The notes: a model not told the origin generated them from the sequence alone. A stretch of 64,000 bases of DNA from Microdochium bolleyi (GCA_001566295.1 KQ964260.1:62001-126000); one strand, 5' to 3'. Shown: positions 33,773 through 44,357, counted from the stretch's first letter. A program made the numbers and translations.

Positions 33773-36700
33773 TTACTCCTGCCGCGGCGTCGGCACGAGC
33801 AGCGTCTGCGGCGCCCGCACTTTGACCTGCTGCACGATCCAGGCCTGCGTGCGCCTGGTCTCGCGGTCGCACAGCGCCACCGCACCCGCGAACCGCTCGT
33901 CCCACAGCGCGCCCGATACGGGTCCCAGCGCCGTCAGCCCGCCCTGGACGTGCGCAACAAAGACGTGCAGCGACTGCAGGACCTCGAGCGTGTCGTAGTC
34001 CGGGTGCCCGCTGCGCCGGATCCGCTCGGGCCGCCGGAAGAAGAGGAACTCGGCGAGCTCGGCGGCGCCGCGGCGGCCGAGGTCGTCATCGTCGTCGTTG
34101 TTGTTTTTATCCTTTTCCTCCCCGTCGCGTGTATTTGCCTCTTCCTCCTCTCGACGGTGGTGGTATTCCCTGACGATCGGCTCCAGGGCCTCCTTGATCC
34201 GCGCGGCGATGCGCTTGAGCACCTGGATCCCGCCCTCGATCTCGAGGTCGTGCAGCAGGTCCGGCAGCAGGTGGTCGTAGATATCACCGAGCTTCACGAC
34301 CGCGTAGTATGTCTGCGCCAACCACAGCTCTAGCTGCCGCTCGCGCCGTGCCTCCTCGGCGCCTGTGGGGCGTCGGTGCTGCTGCTGTTGTGGCTGTTGC
34401 TTGCTGGCCGACGAAGACGAGCCCTGGTTGTGGTCGCGGTGCTTGTGGCCGGCTCGGCGGACGGCGTCAGACTGCTGCTCCTGCGCGTGGATAGCGACCT
34501 CGCCGCCGGCGGGAGGGGGTGGGAGCTTGTCGATGCGCACGGCGCCGGACTTGAAGGCCGGCTGCTTGGAGACGGGGTCCCATCGTTCTGTCCGCGGGTG
34601 TTAGCAAATATGCCCCAGTGTAATGATCAAAAGGGAGACTTCAGTGTCCTGTTCGGAGGCATTATTTATCAAAAAGAGGAGAACACTGTCACTCACCCAC
34701 AGTCAGCTCGTTGGCCGCGCGTGCCCGCCCGTCCTGCGCATCCCAGTACCCAAAGTGGAACGGGATGAAGACCTGGCCCTCGGCGATATCCCCGACTCTG
34801 AGCGTGAGCTCGACCCGGCCCCGGCGCGACGAGACCAGCACCATCTCGCCGTCCTCGACCCCGGCCCGCCGCGCGTCCTCGGCGCACACGCTGACTTCGG
34901 GCTCCGGGCACGCCGCCTGCAGTGCCTCGGACCGGCCCGTCTTGGTGCGCGTGTGGAACTGGTGCGTGCGCCGGCCCGTCGCGAGGCGCAGCGGAAACTT
35001 TTCGTCGGGCTCCTCAAGAGGGGGGAGGTAATGACACGACTTGAGGATCGCGCGGCCGGCCGGGTCCAGCGCGCGGTAGTCGTCGAGCGAGAGCGGCGCG
35101 CCCGTCTCGAGGTCATGCCCGTACGACTCGCAGAAGTCGGTGGCCGTGAAGAAGACGCCGTCGGTGAACAGCCGCTCCGTGCCGTCCGGGCTGGTGTCCG
35201 GGTTGCACGGCCACTGGATCCCCGAGCTGCCCGTGAGTTTGGCGTAGCTCATCCCCGTGTAGTCGCATGGCCGGCCCGCCGAGACGCGCTGCCACGCGCG
35301 GAACACGGCCTCGGGGGTCTCCGGGTCACCCGGGGTCCACGGGAGTAAGGGTCCCCCCTCGCGGTCCCGGAAGTCCATGCGTCGGGCGTAGTTGAGGAAG
35401 ATGTCGAGGTCGCTGCGGGCCTCGCCGGGCGGGTCGACGGCCTTGTGGCTGATGTGCACGGTGCGGTCGACGTTGGTGAAGCAGCCCGTCTTCTCGGCCC
35501 ACTGGGCCGCGGGGAGGACGACATCGGCAACGGCGGCCGTCTCGGTGAGGAAGATGTCCTGCACGACGAGGAAGAGCCCCGGCTTGGTGAGGGTCTCGCG
35601 CACGCGCGGCAGGTTGGGCAGGCTGACGAGCGGGTTGGTGCCGCTGACCCAGAGCATGCCGACGCTGCCGGCGTCGATGAAGGACAGCAGGCTCTCGACG
35701 TGCGTCGGCTCGTTCCAGTGCGGTACCTTGACGGGGTCCAGGTTCCACAGCCGCGCGAGCTCGGCCATGTGCGCCGCGTTCTGGTGGTTGCGGAAGCCCG
35801 GGAACTCGCCGTCGCAGCCGGCCTCGCGGTTGTTCTGCGCCGTCGGCTGCCCGTTCATCTGCAGGATCCCCGACCCGGGCTTCCCGAGCTGGCCTAGCAG
35901 CAGGTTGACGTTGTTGATCGCCGTCGCCGTCGCTGTCGCCTGCCACGACTGGTACACGCCCTGCAGCGCCGTCGACACGAGCGTCTTGGCCGTGCCCAGG
36001 ATCCGTGCGGCTTCTTGTAGTTTTGCGGCGGGCACCCCCGTGATCTCCTCGACTCGTTCTGGCGTATAACCCCTGACGGTGTCCCGCAGCTCCTGCAGTC
36101 CGCACACATGGTCCCGAAGGTACTGCTCGTCGATCCAGCCGTTCTCGAGCAGTAGCTGCTGCAGCCCGTTGAGCAGGGCCAGGTTGGTCCCGATCCGCGG
36201 CGCGAGGTGCACCGTTGCCAGCCGAGCCGTATCCGAGACTCGCGGGTCCACGACGACGAGCTGTGGCGGTTCTGCTCCCGCGAGCCGGTCCAGCACCCGC
36301 GACCACAGCACAGTCTGTGTCGCCGCCATGTTGTGCCCGACCAGGAACATGCAGTCCGTCACGTCCAGGTCTGCGTACGACCCAGGCTGCCCGTCGCAAC
36401 CAAACGACTCGCGCATCGACGCCGCCGCCGTCGCCGTGCACAGCCGCGTGTTGCCGTCCCTGTTGTGGCCAGGAAAGCAGTGGTCAGTCATACAGTGATA
36501 AAGTCTGTCTCGGCGAGTACTTGAGCCGTCGGATAGGTTTTTACACTTCCACATCGACCTACATGTGCAGCGTGTTAAGCCCGCCCTTGCCCACCAGCGC
36601 CAGGGCGTAGTACTCCTCGAGGAACAGCTGGCCCGACGTGTAGAACGCAATGCTGTGCTTTGTCATCGTCTCGATGAGGTGATTGGATTTGCTCACGATC

Positions 36701-37201
36701 AGCTCCATCACCTCGTCCCAAGTCGCCCGCTCCAGCTCGCCGGTCTCCTGGTTGCGCACAAGCGGATGCGTCAGACGGTCCGGGCTGTTGATCGACTGCC
36801 ACCTGTTTTTGGAAAGGCATCAGCTTTCTCTGGGGTTCATCCACGAGCTCGACAGACACCGACAGGCTCAGGATGCAAACGTGAGCAACAACAAGAACAC
36901 CTTCTCACCCGTGCAGCCCCTTTGGTCCCAGCCGTCCCTTGTTCACCCTGTCCACCGCGCGACCGCGCACGCCCACGACCTTGCCGTCCTTGACGCCAAT
37001 ATCGAGCCCGCAGCCGTTGCTGCACAACACGCACGCGCTCTGCACCCAGCGGTCGGGCTCGGCACCGCTCTCGACGTCGCAGGCCTCGTCGACGCGGACG
37101 GGCCAGTCGCCCTTGTACGGCGTCCGGGGGCCCCATACGTCCGCGATGGCGTCGCGGGATACCCGCTTCGGGGCCTTGTGGCGGGTGAATCTCGGGGGCA
37201 T
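33773..37201 (-). CDS. Bacterial-type bis-MGD molybdopterin oxidoreductase (NarB/NasA-like)
   Basis: Exons 37201-36909, 36802-36563, 36459-34697 and 34587-33773 join in phase to 1036 residues. Residues 55-95 are the N-terminal Fe-S segment of the DMSO reductase superfamily: CVLCSNGCG (Cys57, Cys60, Cys64). The fourth position reads GRLGPKG, with Gly92 where most members have Cys. At the exon 2/3 join DGNTRLCTATA places Cys185 as likely molybdenum ligand, as in NarB and NapA. The catalytic core (LVGHNMAATQ, VVDPRVSDTARLATVHLAPR, GILQMNGQPTAQNNREAG, WVSGTNPLVS, PAAQWAEKTGCFTNVDR) ends with the dinucleotide-binding region near 790 (TGRRTHQFHTRTKTGRS, HFGYWD). A ~240-residue helical C-terminus with Gln- and Asp-rich inserts follows; it has no Cys. 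There is no Tat or mitochondrial leader. Electron donor and substrate (nitrate, formate or other) are unknown. Three introns argue against contamination. mobA- and moeA-like genes lie next to it. Confidence 0.9.
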
Positions 37202-38328
37202 CTTGCCTTTCTTTTCCTTTGCTTCGATAGAGAGGGGGGTCTGATTCTGGGGTGGCTTGTGACGACTGTATACGGCGGGCGTTACACCGGATCTGGAGAT
37301 CTGGTTGATCTTGAATGTAACGCACGATGCTGCAGTGCGCCAAGAAACCCGGGGCCGTGGCTCTCCTGATCGAAGAGACCACCACCACTGTAACGTCGAT
37401 TTGGCGGCAGGGAGGATATGTGGGACTGGGAATTGGTCCGCCAGCGGACTGCCAAACGTCATGATCACGTAGCGATTAGGTGGTGCAATGAGGGGCCCGC
37501 CAGCACCAACTCTAATAAATAAGCGTATGAATCGAGATGTAGCAGGCTGTGTAACTGTGTCTTTTGACTATTATTACTGAAACAATTACAGACATTAATA
37601 ATTTCCATCACAAAGGACCAGCAGGATCCTAGCTTGCCAAAGCTAGGCGTAGGTATAGCAAATGAAGTAACGCACACCTGAGTAGTTTATCGCACTTTAT
37701 GTTATTCGAACCTTACTATTTATCTTTAACGTACAACGAGATAATACCCTGGGATTCAGTCCGAGAAGCATTGCCCAAAAAAACATCCATGTGTACAAAA
37801 CACCAAAAAGATCAAAAACATACAACACCGGGGATTCGCTGGTCGTCACCGACCCAACTACTGATCCGGCGGTATCGAGCTTGTGTACAGGGGAGCGGAC
37901 GGGACCCTCAATTTTCTCGATCCTATGGTCGTATGTGTTTGAATAAACGACTGTCGGCATACATATTGTCTTCCTCAAGGCTCGGGCTGTGGGTGACTTA
38001 GTGCCACAGCTGGGCTTCCAGCAATGAGGAAATATGCTATGTGTTCATTAACCACTAGTGGCTTGAGTAATTCAAAGCTTCTCACAGGGAATCTGCGTCA
38101 TCATTGATCATCTTCGAAGTGGTGCAGACACAGCCCTCGAAGAGAGGTCCAGGAAAAGAAGGATATAAGCGTCTGACGAGACTGCTAATTATGGCAATAT
38201 TTTGGAGTAGAAATGACGTCACACAGTCTCCCCGCAGGGGTCAATTTTCACCATGGGATGATTGTAGTCAATTGATAAACATACTTCCAGAAAAGGTTGA
38301 AGAAAGCCAAAACGTAAAACTGCGGTGA
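37202..38328. promoter_or_regulatory. Divergent promoter region, AT-rich in part
   Basis: This separates the starts of the molybdoenzyme (leftward) and the MobA-like gene (rightward). From about 37490 to 38100 it is markedly AT-richer than its flanks and has no gene. A perfect 8-bp inverted repeat (cctagctt/aagctagg) lies at 37628-37647. It may be a decayed insertion or a nucleosome-poor control region. An in-frame ATG at 37468 could extend the molybdoenzyme, but the added residues look non-coding. Confidence 0.45.
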
Positions 38329-39072
38329 ATGGACTTCCCTGCCACCAACCCGTTCCAAAATGAAATGGGCGAGGATTCGACTCGACCGACGACAGTCACC
38401 GCGGCGCTCATCCTGGCCGGCGGCAAGTCCACCCGCATGGGCTCCCCTAAGCACCTCCTCAAGCACCCCGACGGCCGGCCGGCGTACAGGTTCATCCATG
38501 ATGTGATCAGCGGGGCCTACCCACAGCTCAGATCACGGACTTATATTTCCCTCGCCCGAGACTCACTCCTGGATAGGGAACTATCATCACGGGCCGCAGA
38601 AGCCGTGTCACCACCCTTAGCCCCCGGGCTCAGCATTATATGGGACAACGACGACGACACATCAGGAGCCAACACCCACGGCGACGCCAGTTCAGACAAA
38701 ACAGCGTCTGGCGGACCAGCCAAGGGTCTCCTAGCAGCCTGGCGAGCCCACCCGGAAGAGACATGGCTCGTCCTCGCGTGCGACTACCCGCGGCTCACGC
38801 CCGCTGCGGTGCAGTGTCTTGTCCGCGCCCACGTACCGCCGGTGACCTGCTTCCGGAACCGCGATGGGTTCTGCGAGCCCCTCGTTAGCATCTGGGGTCC
38901 CGCGGCGCTGGCGCAGCTCGCGCGCAACGTCGAGGCAGGCAGGCAGGGGCCGAGCTGGACGATCAGGCAGATCGGAGGCACAGTGCTCGATTTGCCGAAC
39001 GAGGGAGTGGCGGAGGGGTGGCTGTGTAATGTGAATAACAGGGAGGAGTGGGACGAGGCGTTCCGTGTCTAG
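38329..39072 (+). CDS. MobA-like molybdenum cofactor guanylyltransferase
   Basis: A single exon of 247 residues. The nucleotide-binding start ALILAGGKSTRMGSPKHLL (residues 26-44) is the Rossmann-like signature of MobA/MocA nucleotidyltransferases. It is followed by a GGPAKGLLAAWRAH segment, the metal-site motif WLVLACDYPRLTP (Asp of ACDYP), CFRNRDGFCEPLVSIWG and a C-terminal LCNVNNREEWDEA, the usual N(I/V)N(T/N)xx(D/E) ending. MobA joins GMP to molybdopterin to form MGD for DMSO-reductase-family enzymes; the CMP-adding MocA is a relative. This activity is normally bacterial and is not needed by standard eukaryotic Mo enzymes. Its place between a bis-MGD enzyme and a MoeA makes a MobA role likely. 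The ~15-residue acidic Asn/Asp/Ser insert near 105-125 is unusual. It converges on moeA, with 83 bp between the stops. Confidence 0.87.
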   Translation: MDFPATNPFQNEMGEDSTRPTTVTAALILAGGKSTRMGSPKHLLKHPDGRPAYRFIHDVISGAYPQLRSRTYISLARDSLLDRELSSRAAEAVSPPLAPGLSIIWDNDDDTSGANTHGDASSDKTASGGPAKGLLAAWRAHPEETWLVLACDYPRLTPAAVQCLVRAHVPPVTCFRNRDGFCEPLVSIWGPAALAQLARNVEAGRQGPSWTIRQIGGTVLDLPNEGVAEGWLCNVNNREEWDEAFRV

Positions 39073-39155
39073 GACTGGTACAATGCTTACTGAGCAAGCG
39101 AATTCCCGAGTGCATGCGATACCGATTGAGTTGTTTTCGGGGCGGACTGCAGCTA

Positions 39156-40655
39156 TTATATCACCAGGTCAGACCGACAAGACATGGGATAGCATTCCAC
39201 GTGCCTCTCCGTGCCGTCTCCGTCTTGTGAATCAGCCTTGAAATGCATCCAACAGTTGGCTGTCGAGAAAGGACGCAGTTTCGCGGGGCTCTGCTCGCTC
39301 GATGGCGTGACGACCAAGTTCCCACTCGACGACGATCGCCTCAGCATCCCATGGCAGAAGCGATCCACCGTCTTCGGGAGCGAATTCTTATGGCGATTCG
39401 ACTTCTTTTCCCCGCATAGACGCTGTGTCGTCGACGCACCTGTAATACTACTCGCTGGCAGCAGACGAGCCGGAACAGGCACCTCCTGAGGCTGGCCACG
39501 GAGCTGCCGTATGTACGGCACAACAAGGAAGCGGAAGCAGGCAGCTGCTGCACCTGGGTTCCCTGGCAGGCCAAAAAATGCCGTTACACCGGCGTCTCTT
39601 TCCCGGGGTAGAGTAGCAAACAGCACGGGGTGTCCTGGTCGTATCGCCAGGCCGTGGAACACGATCGTGGCCCCGAGGTCCAGCAGCACGGGGCGCACAA
39701 AGTCGTAGTTCCCGCCAGACACGCCGCCGCTTGCGATGAGGATATCCCAGCGGGAAGCTCCTCCCGGGCTCGTCGCAGCGCCTATCTCCGTCTCTGTCCC
39801 GAGTGCAGCCCGGATCTCACGACCCAGCGCCTGTGGATCATCCGGGATTGTCCCGAGGAAGCACGCCTCGGCGCCTGCCTCCCGCGCCGCTACCGTGAGG
39901 AACGGCCCGTTGACGTCAGGGACCGGGCTCGCGGTTTTCGTCAGGAGCTCGTCGCCCGTCGACCATATGCCGACCCGGGGCCGCAGGGAGACCGCCACGC
40001 TTGTGAGGCCCACGGACGCGAGGCACATGAGGTGCGTGGCGCGGATCGTCTCGCCAGCGCGCAGCACTATGTCGCCGACCTGCACGTCCTCGCCCGCATT
40101 GCGCTTGTTCGCGCCCGCGGGGACGGGTCTCGTGAGCGTGACGGTAGTTATCGTACGTGTTGCTCCGGCGGTGGCGTCGTTGTTATTGTTCTGCGCTGCG
40201 GTCGTAGTGGTCGTGTTGGTATCCTCCCACTTGACGCAGGCGTCGAACGATCTCCCCTTGATGTCCAACAGGACCGGGAACTGCGCGCCGGTCATCACCT
40301 CCACGCACGGCGCCAGGTCATCGCGATCTTCTGCTGGCGCGCCCTGGCTGAACGCCACCGGACGGGGCTGCTTATGCTCGCCGGCCCGGACGCCACCCCT
40401 GAGGCAGAAGGAAACCGGGTACTCCGGCGTCGCAGTCCGTGTGAGGGCAGAGATAACGGCATACCCGTCCATGGCCGACGAGTCGAAAGCCGGGGTCGAC
40501 ACGAGGCTGCCGTGGTCCCTGCCCGCCACGCGCCCGACGCTGTCGCTAAGGCTGACATTTTCGGATCGGGCCGCCTGGCCGCTTTGACACGCCTGCCCGT
40601 CGGCAGTGGCGAGGAGTTTCTCGAGAGCGGTGGCGTAGGGGAGCGAGGAGCACAT
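39156..40655 (-). CDS. MoeA-like molybdopterin molybdotransferase, stand-alone
   Basis: A single exon of 499 residues from ATG 40655. Domain order follows MoeA: VSLSDSVGRV (34-43), FDSSAMDGYAV (57-67), the GIWSTGDELL start of the MoCF-binding domain, ASGGVSGGNYDFVRPVL (molybdate/MPT loop), RPGHPVLFATL and FFGLPGNPGAAAACFRFLVVPYIRQL. Domain IV follows, ending in STANCWMHF. MoeA inserts molybdate into adenylated molybdopterin. Fungi normally have this activity fused to a MogA domain (gephyrin/Cnx1 type); no MogA domain is present here. Thr/Asn-rich residues (TTTTTAAQNNNNDATAG) are inserted in the second domain. The segment around 39440 could hide a short intron, but reading through is consistent with domain IV. 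Neighbours suggest dedicated supply of cofactor to the bis-MGD enzyme. Confidence 0.88.
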   Translation of the reverse strand: MCSSLPYATALEKLLATADGQACQSGQAARSENVSLSDSVGRVAGRDHGSLVSTPAFDSSAMDGYAVISALTRTATPEYPVSFCLRGGVRAGEHKQPRPVAFSQGAPAEDRDDLAPCVEVMTGAQFPVLLDIKGRSFDACVKWEDTNTTTTTAAQNNNNDATAGATRTITTVTLTRPVPAGANKRNAGEDVQVGDIVLRAGETIRATHLMCLASVGLTSVAVSLRPRVGIWSTGDELLTKTASPVPDVNGPFLTVAAREAGAEACFLGTIPDDPQALGREIRAALGTETEIGAATSPGGASRWDILIASGGVSGGNYDFVRPVLLDLGATIVFHGLAIRPGHPVLFATLPRERDAGVTAFFGLPGNPGAAAACFRFLVVPYIRQLRGQPQEVPVPARLLPASSITGASTTQRLCGEKKSNRHKNSLPKTVDRFCHGMLRRSSSSGNLVVTPSSEQSPAKLRPFSTANCWMHFKADSQDGDGTERHVECYPMSCRSDLVI

Positions 40656-41430
40656 GTTCTGGGACGTAGACCATGCAGGCGGCCATTGCTATGCAGTGTC
40701 TGTCCGCGAACGCCTCCTGGCTTTGGCTTGGCACACTCGTCCTGTTCTGGTTGTAGCAATCCTACACCATCCTCCGGAGATGTCTCGACCGCGGTGGGAC
40801 TGCGCTATCGGCGATGCGGGCTGCAGGCACGGGTCATGATGACGATATAGTCGCTTTCCACTATAATCGCAAGCTAGTCTGAATCGTTCCAAATGCCTTC
40901 CTCGCCCACTGGCCTGAGCCTCACCTCTATGTAGCAGGTAGTATATAGTTGGTTATAGGAGTTTTTCCTCTATAATTATCTTATTCCGCCTTGCCCTAGG
41001 ACACTATGTACGGCGCTACTCCACAGTAGTATAGTACTACTCCTTGTAGTCCGGTACCGCTCCTTGGGTCTTAGTACCGCTCTACGGTTAGCTACGTTAT
41101 CTAGCCCTTTATGTGATAGTATACTACCTTCTATATAATCTACCCTTATCCCTAGCCCGTCCTACGACCTTACTTATCTACCTATAGCCTCATCAATCGA
41201 CCTGTCAGCTTAGGTCGTTATAGCGGCCCCCTCCAGTCTACCGGAAACTGGACGTAGACCTCGGTAGACTGGGCGGCCATGACGGGCAGGGCTCTTATCT
41301 CTTATCGCCGCGCTAGACAGGGGTAGCACAGATCGCACGCCAGTACTTACGTAATCATTCCCCAGCCGACTAGCTACTACCGTGGGATCCACGGGGAAAT
41401 GAACCCTTTTGTTCCTGACTACGTCTGAAC
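40656..41430. other. Intergenic with a low-complexity, relic-like block
   Basis: From about 40920 to 41210 the DNA is T/A/C-rich with short recurrent words (tagtactactcc, ggtaccgctcc, agtaccgctc) and no open frames. It looks like a decayed transposon or a RIP-affected repeat. The flanks hold the promoters of moeA (leftward) and the Zn2Cys6 gene (rightward). Confidence 0.4.
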
Positions 41431-44357
41431 ATGGGAAGAACAGCCGAACACGACGGTCACCTATCTGCGAAGCCTAGAGGGCGCAAACTTCTGATGGCAT
41501 TGCCTGATGACCGGCTTGGTGCCCGGGGCCCCTCTGCCGCTGCCCATGCTCTCAACAGCCAGGTTCCGCGAGAAAGACGTGGTTCTTGGGACAACAACCC
41601 ATCGACAGCCGGCACCCCGGCAGCAAAGAAGCGAGCACCCAGGGCCTGCGTCTCGTGTCGAGGTCGTAAGGTGCGGTGCGACGTTGTCAGCGGCGGAGTG
41701 CCATGCACCAACTGCCGGCTCGACGACCTCGACTGCATCCTAAAGGCGTCGAATCGAGGCAAACACAATCCCGCTAGACGTCAGGCTCGCTCGAGGTTGC
41801 CGTCCAATGCCACGGCTCCAAGAGCATCCTCACCTTGCGCTACCATGAACGCGGACGCCGATACAGCCGCGTCTGGATCTTCACCTGGCTCAGCTCCTAC
41901 CACCGTATTTCGCTCTGGCCCTGGCCACGGCTCTGTGGCAACTGGTCAGCCTCAAAGGCGCCGCGGTAGCCGGCCACTGACCCATGACGATGAGGAGGAG
42001 ATATACGACGATGGCGAAGATGAGAACAACAGCCGGCACGACCGGCAAGGAGCAGAACAAACACGAATAACACACGACGCCCAGTTCCAACCCGACGGCA
42101 ACGTACATGAGGCGCGTCGCGAACAACAGCCAAAGCCGCGACCCAATCAACGAGCTGTGACGCGCTCAATGCACTCCGCTCAGCCTGCCAACCCACCAAC
42201 GTCCGATCATCTGGTGGCTCTTGCTTTTCAAGGTAAGACCGATGCCCCGGGCTAGTCATGAGGCAGTATGCAGCTTCATGCAAGGAGAAGAAAACATCAC
42301 GGTAAAGTCATTTCGGGTCTAATTTGGGATTTTACGCTCTAGGATGGACCGAACAAGACGCCACAGAGGCCCATACTTCTTCATCAAGAATGGACGACGT
42401 TAGCGCCGCTACAAACACGCCTCTTACGGACCAAAACCGAGGCGATTCTCGATACCATCTGCCGTCATACATCAGCCCCTGTCCTTCTCATCTGGACGAA
42501 CACGACCTCGAGTTTTTGGCTCGCAAGGGCTGCCTTACTATCCCTGATAATCAGCTACGAGATGAGCTCATCCGTATCTACGTCTCCGTCGTCTATCCCT
42601 TCATGCCTGCCGTTGATCTTGTTGACTTTCTCGAACCCATTACAGGATCAAGCGAGGCTGGTACTGTGAGTCTATTATTGTTCCAGGCTATCATGTTTGC
42701 CAGCGTCACGTTTATTGATACGCAATTATTGCAAAATTGCGGCTTTGAGAGCAAGAGAGCAGCCCGAAAAGTCTTCTTCAACCGCGTCAAGCTTCTCTAC
42801 GGTCTAGATTACGAGTCAGACCGTGTAACTCTAGTACAGTCCCTGCTCCTTATGACACACTGGTACGACTCCGACAGTGACGACAAGCATACATGGTACT
42901 GGATGGGCCTCGCTCTTACTACGGCGCACGTAGAAGGACTCCACCGCGACCTGGAGGAGCCGCAGCATACGACCAAGAAAGGACGGCTGCGGCGCCGGAT
43001 ATGGTGGTCCTGCGTAATACGAGATCGACTGCTTGGGCTCGGCATCCGTCGCCCTTCCAGAATCCGGGAGGATGAGTTCAGCGTCGAACGGTTGCGACTT
43101 GATGATTTTGACATTTCGCTGCCACTACCACCAGCAGTCGCTCACTTGCTTGCGGCCTCGAGCTACGCGGGCATAGACCCAGCAAACCGTCAGAGAATGG
43201 CCACCCTCTGCATAGACCTCAGCCAGCTGTGTATCACGATTGGACGGATTCTCCATTCCCAGTACACCATTGCCAGTACGCCGGGACGTGGCTCCAACCA
43301 CCTGCGAAGGGCGATTGTTCGACCTAGAAGCTCAAAGGAGCGCGCCCACAGCTTTGCACAATGCGATTCTGATCTCCAAGACTGGTTTCAGAGCCTCGCG
43401 CCAGAGTCTAGCTATGTGCCTGGACCCCGAGATGGCGGCGCCACCGCTGCGCAGGAAGAGGAGTCCACGATCAGGCTGCACAAAATTCTGCTCTACATGA
43501 CATATCTCACGGCGCTTGGGGCCTTACATCGACCCCAGGTCTTCTACAGCGGCTCGGATGGCATGGGTCCGGCGCGCAAGGCGGATTCAAGGCGCAAGCT
43601 GACTGAGGCCGCCGTGGCCATTACCAAGCTTGCCTTTGATCTGCAGTCCAACGACCAGATGTGCTACGCGCCAACGAGCAGTGTCCCGGCGTTCCTATCC
43701 GCGGCTCTGATACACTTACTAAACACGCGTTCCTCGGATGAGGAAACGCGGAACATCAGCATCGGTCGCTTCTGCCAGTGCCTCGATGCATTGCACCAAC
43801 TCCAGAACATGTATGCCGCTGCCGACCAGGCGGTGCAGATCATCAACAACGTGCTAGAGAATGCCGGCTTCATGCTGCCTCTGCTTGGTATAGGGAACCC
43901 GATGTCGCAGGCCCGGCGCTCAACGATGGGCGACAGGGTGCTCGCCGGTGGTGGCGCGAACGGAGTCGCAGCAAGAAACTCGAGGCCCAGCCGTGTTATG
44001 ACAGCGTATCCAACCCCGGCCCCTGCGGCAGGAAACCTGGACGCCTCGCAAGAACAAATGATTGCCGCACCGACCCCCGGAGCAGGGCCAACGGGCGATT
44101 TTTCTCGTGGGCAACCCTCAAGACGACCGTGGACAGGCCCAACTATGAACCCGTCTGCTACGCCAAACTTGATGAGTATCTGGAGCGCTGCAGGCCACAT
44201 GCACTCCGAGTGGGATATGCCACTTCCCGCGGACCTGATGGCCGGCGTCCAGCTCGATCTGGATGCCTGGTACGATGTTGGGGATATTGTAGATCCAGCC
44301 TTGATGAACTTCGAAATGGGGTCGGACTTCTTGGACTCCCAAGGTTTGCCGATGTAG
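41431..44357 (+). CDS. Zn2Cys6 transcription factor with fungal-specific TF domain
   Basis: Exons 41431-42232 and 42343-44357 (GTAAGA...CTCTAG, 110 bp, phase 1) give 938 residues. The binuclear zinc cluster is RACVSCRGRKVRCDVV...PCTNCRLDDLDC at about 72-101, with the canonical C-2-C-6-C-8-C-2-C-6-C spacing. A basic stretch and an Asp/Glu-rich linker follow. The middle homology domain runs from about 300 to 600: LIRIYVSVVYPFMPAVD, VTLVQSLLLMTHWYD, WYWMGLALTTAHVEGLHRD, RRIWWSCVIRDRLLGLGIRRP. This pattern is close to cutinase-type (CTF1-like) activators. It is nuclear. It lies between the molybdenum genes and the mitochondrial acyl-CoA genes and could control either set. That is inference from position only. 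Confidence 0.92.

Noticed and set aside
33773..37201. Contaminating bacterial contig as source of the bis-MGD gene
   Set aside because: The gene has three in-phase introns with fungal splice signals and is flanked on both sides by clearly fungal genes.
37202..37468. Upstream ATG extending the molybdoenzyme by 89 residues
   Set aside because: The added residues have no targeting pattern and run through a leader-like region; the start at 37201 begins right before conserved sequence.
39630..40850. 406-codon + strand frame
   Set aside because: It is antisense to the MoeA-like gene, whose - strand reading has all MoeA motifs. The frame stays open because of GC-rich codon thirds.
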